Origin: an uncultured Kordiimonas sp.
Lineage (GTDB): Bacteria > Pseudomonadota > Alphaproteobacteria > Sphingomonadales > Kordiimonadaceae
Length of the DNA: 64,000 nt
NCBI GenBank assembly: GCA_947503575.1
Contig: CANNDZ010000002.1
Span: 558,001 to 622,000 of the forward strand
Direction: 5' to 3'
The position numbers and the translations under genes are program-made. Of this stretch, positions 63,374-64,000 are shown piece after piece (position 1 is the stretch's first letter; each line of letters starts with the position of its first letter). The notes beneath the pieces were generated by a model that did no database searches, had not been told where the DNA came from, and saw nothing but the letters and a program-made list of their open reading frames with translations.

Positions 63374-63625
63374 ATGCTATGGACAATTTTAATTGGTGCC
63401 GCCGCCGGGTTTATCACCGGGCAAATCATGCGCGGTGCAGGATACGGCGTATTTGGCAACGTTATCATTGGCGTTTTGGGCGGTATTATTGGTGACTTTT
63501 TGTTTGGCCTGGTCGGGTTTGGCCGGGCCGGACTGGCCGGAGAACTGATCTCTGCCACCGTTGGTGCCGTCTTGTTGGTATGCTTCCTGTTTGGGGGCGG
63601 CGAAAGCAAGCGTGCCCGGCGCTAA
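63374..63625 (+). CDS. GlsB/YeaQ/YmgE-family small membrane protein
   Basis: An 83-residue protein with two or three glycine-rich membrane helices (LWTILIGAAAGFITGQIM, FGNVIIGVLGGIIGDFLFGL) typical of the transglycosylase-associated GlsB/YeaQ/YmgE family. An AGGAGCG site precedes the ATG. It is downstream of the YqaE-like gene by 28 bases and probably cotranscribed. Confidence 0.88.
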   Translation: MLWTILIGAAAGFITGQIMRGAGYGVFGNVIIGVLGGIIGDFLFGLVGFGRAGLAGELISATVGAVLLVCFLFGGGESKRARR

Positions 63626-63652
63626 AGCAGCCACCAGATATTCACCCAGATA

Positions 63653-64000
63653 TTATTTGCGGAACCTTGCCGGGTCATACCATGCGCGGTTGGCACCAAA
63701 GCGCGCCATATCTTCGGGCATGTCCTTACTCAAGAGCAGATGCGCAGCATAGCGTGACCAGGCGGGCGAGGTTTGAATGCCGTAGCCACCCTGACCCACA
63801 TTCCAGAAAAAGTCTTTGGCGCCCGCTTCAAACCCAATAACCGGCGCACGGTCCGGGGCAAATGTGCGCAAGCCAGACCATTTTGCTTCAATGCGGGCAA
63901 CGCTGGAGTTTGTCGCGCGTTCAAAATGATCAACGGCAACCGCTACATCTTCCAGTTCTGGCTGGCTGTCACAGGGCTCGCTGAGGGTTTCGTCTGCTGG
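63653..64000 (-). CDS. FAD-dependent oxidoreductase, C-terminal end (partial)
   Basis: The last 115 residues of a protein that continues beyond the window. The fragment KWSGLRTFAPDRAPVIG and FFWNVGQGGYGIQTSPAWS match the C-terminal FAD-site region of the DAO (D-amino-acid/glycine oxidase-like) family. The frame is open to the window edge; the N-terminal GxGxxG is outside. Confidence 0.8.
   Translation of the reverse strand, partial: PADETLSEPCDSQPELEDVAVAVDHFERATNSSVARIEAKWSGLRTFAPDRAPVIGFEAGAKDFFWNVGQGGYGIQTSPAWSRYAAHLLLSKDMPEDMARFGANRAWYDPARFRK

Noticed and set aside
1-64000. CRISPR array
   Set aside because: No set of regularly spaced identical repeats with unique spacers was found. The 17-bp repeats at 65-122 lack spacers, and the RTX repeats are coding.

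Overview
The window reads as chromosomal DNA of a heterotrophic, motile alphaproteobacterium. The clues are moderately GC-rich coding DNA, several short overlapping operons, three chemoreceptors with long Ala/Glu-rich helices, a CC0125/CC1285-type lipoprotein, an ECF42-type sigma factor with its YCII partner, a TonB-dependent receptor, an alginate-export-like porin, and a RimK ligase/protease cluster. A Kordiimonadales-like lineage would fit, but the genus cannot be read from the sequence. No rRNA or CRISPR array was seen. There is one intact tRNA, tRNA-Val(GAC).

Layout. 1-1.1 kb: an unrecognised protein gene followed by a highly folded non-coding block. 1.1-8.7 kb: mostly minus strand, with a LysE-type exporter, a DM13 protein, two unknowns, an EamA transporter, a polytopic chemoreceptor coupled to a small secreted protein, and an AhpD-like protein. 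9-14.3 kb: plus strand, with a TonB receptor, an MBL-fold lipoprotein-like hydrolase, and a TetR regulator controlling itself and an SDR through three matching operators. 14.3-19 kb: a thioredoxin-like protein, an FAD monooxygenase-like enzyme facing a second TetR gene with two palindromic operators, and a YcaQ-type DNA glycosylase coupled to a membrane protein. 19-24.5 kb: a low-GC GNAT island, then an NCS1 permease / hydantoinase-oxoprolinase / DUF917 operon facing an Lrp regulator.

24.5-34 kb: a diguanylate cyclase, a beta-propeller/CehA-like metallohydrolase, a solute-binding protein and a glyoxalase-fold protein. Then comes a roughly 1.95 kb segment flanked by 38-bp direct repeats of the tRNA-Val 3' end. 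It carries one gene, for a secreted protein with repeated cysteine units. Beyond it lies an orphan molybdopterin dehydrogenase large subunit. 34-44.7 kb: a lipoprotein, an N-formylglutamate amidohydrolase-like enzyme, a porin, an HBM-type chemoreceptor, an LpxH-like phosphatase plus glycosyltransferase pair, a second lone solute-binding protein and a membrane protein. 45-49.6 kb: a retropepsin-like protease, RimK and aspartoacylase-like operon, then the GTPase TypA. 49.6-64 kb: an RTX protein with a tandem internal duplication, a 47-residue small protein, an aspartic-protease-like protein with two active-site motifs, a pentapeptide-repeat membrane protein, a glycosyltransferase-like protein with a DxD motif, a Tat-exported protein, the ECF sigma/YCII pair, a gamma-glutamylcyclotransferase-like protein, a third chemoreceptor, two small stress-type membrane proteins, and the 3' end of an FAD-dependent oxidoreductase.

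The strongest unexplained signals are the tRNA-Val-bounded segment with its repeat protein, the folded block at 0.76-1.04 kb, a strong terminator at 40.1 kb with no convincing gene in front of it, and the protein with two D-[TS]-G motifs. Function calls rest on recognising family motifs by eye. No database search was possible.
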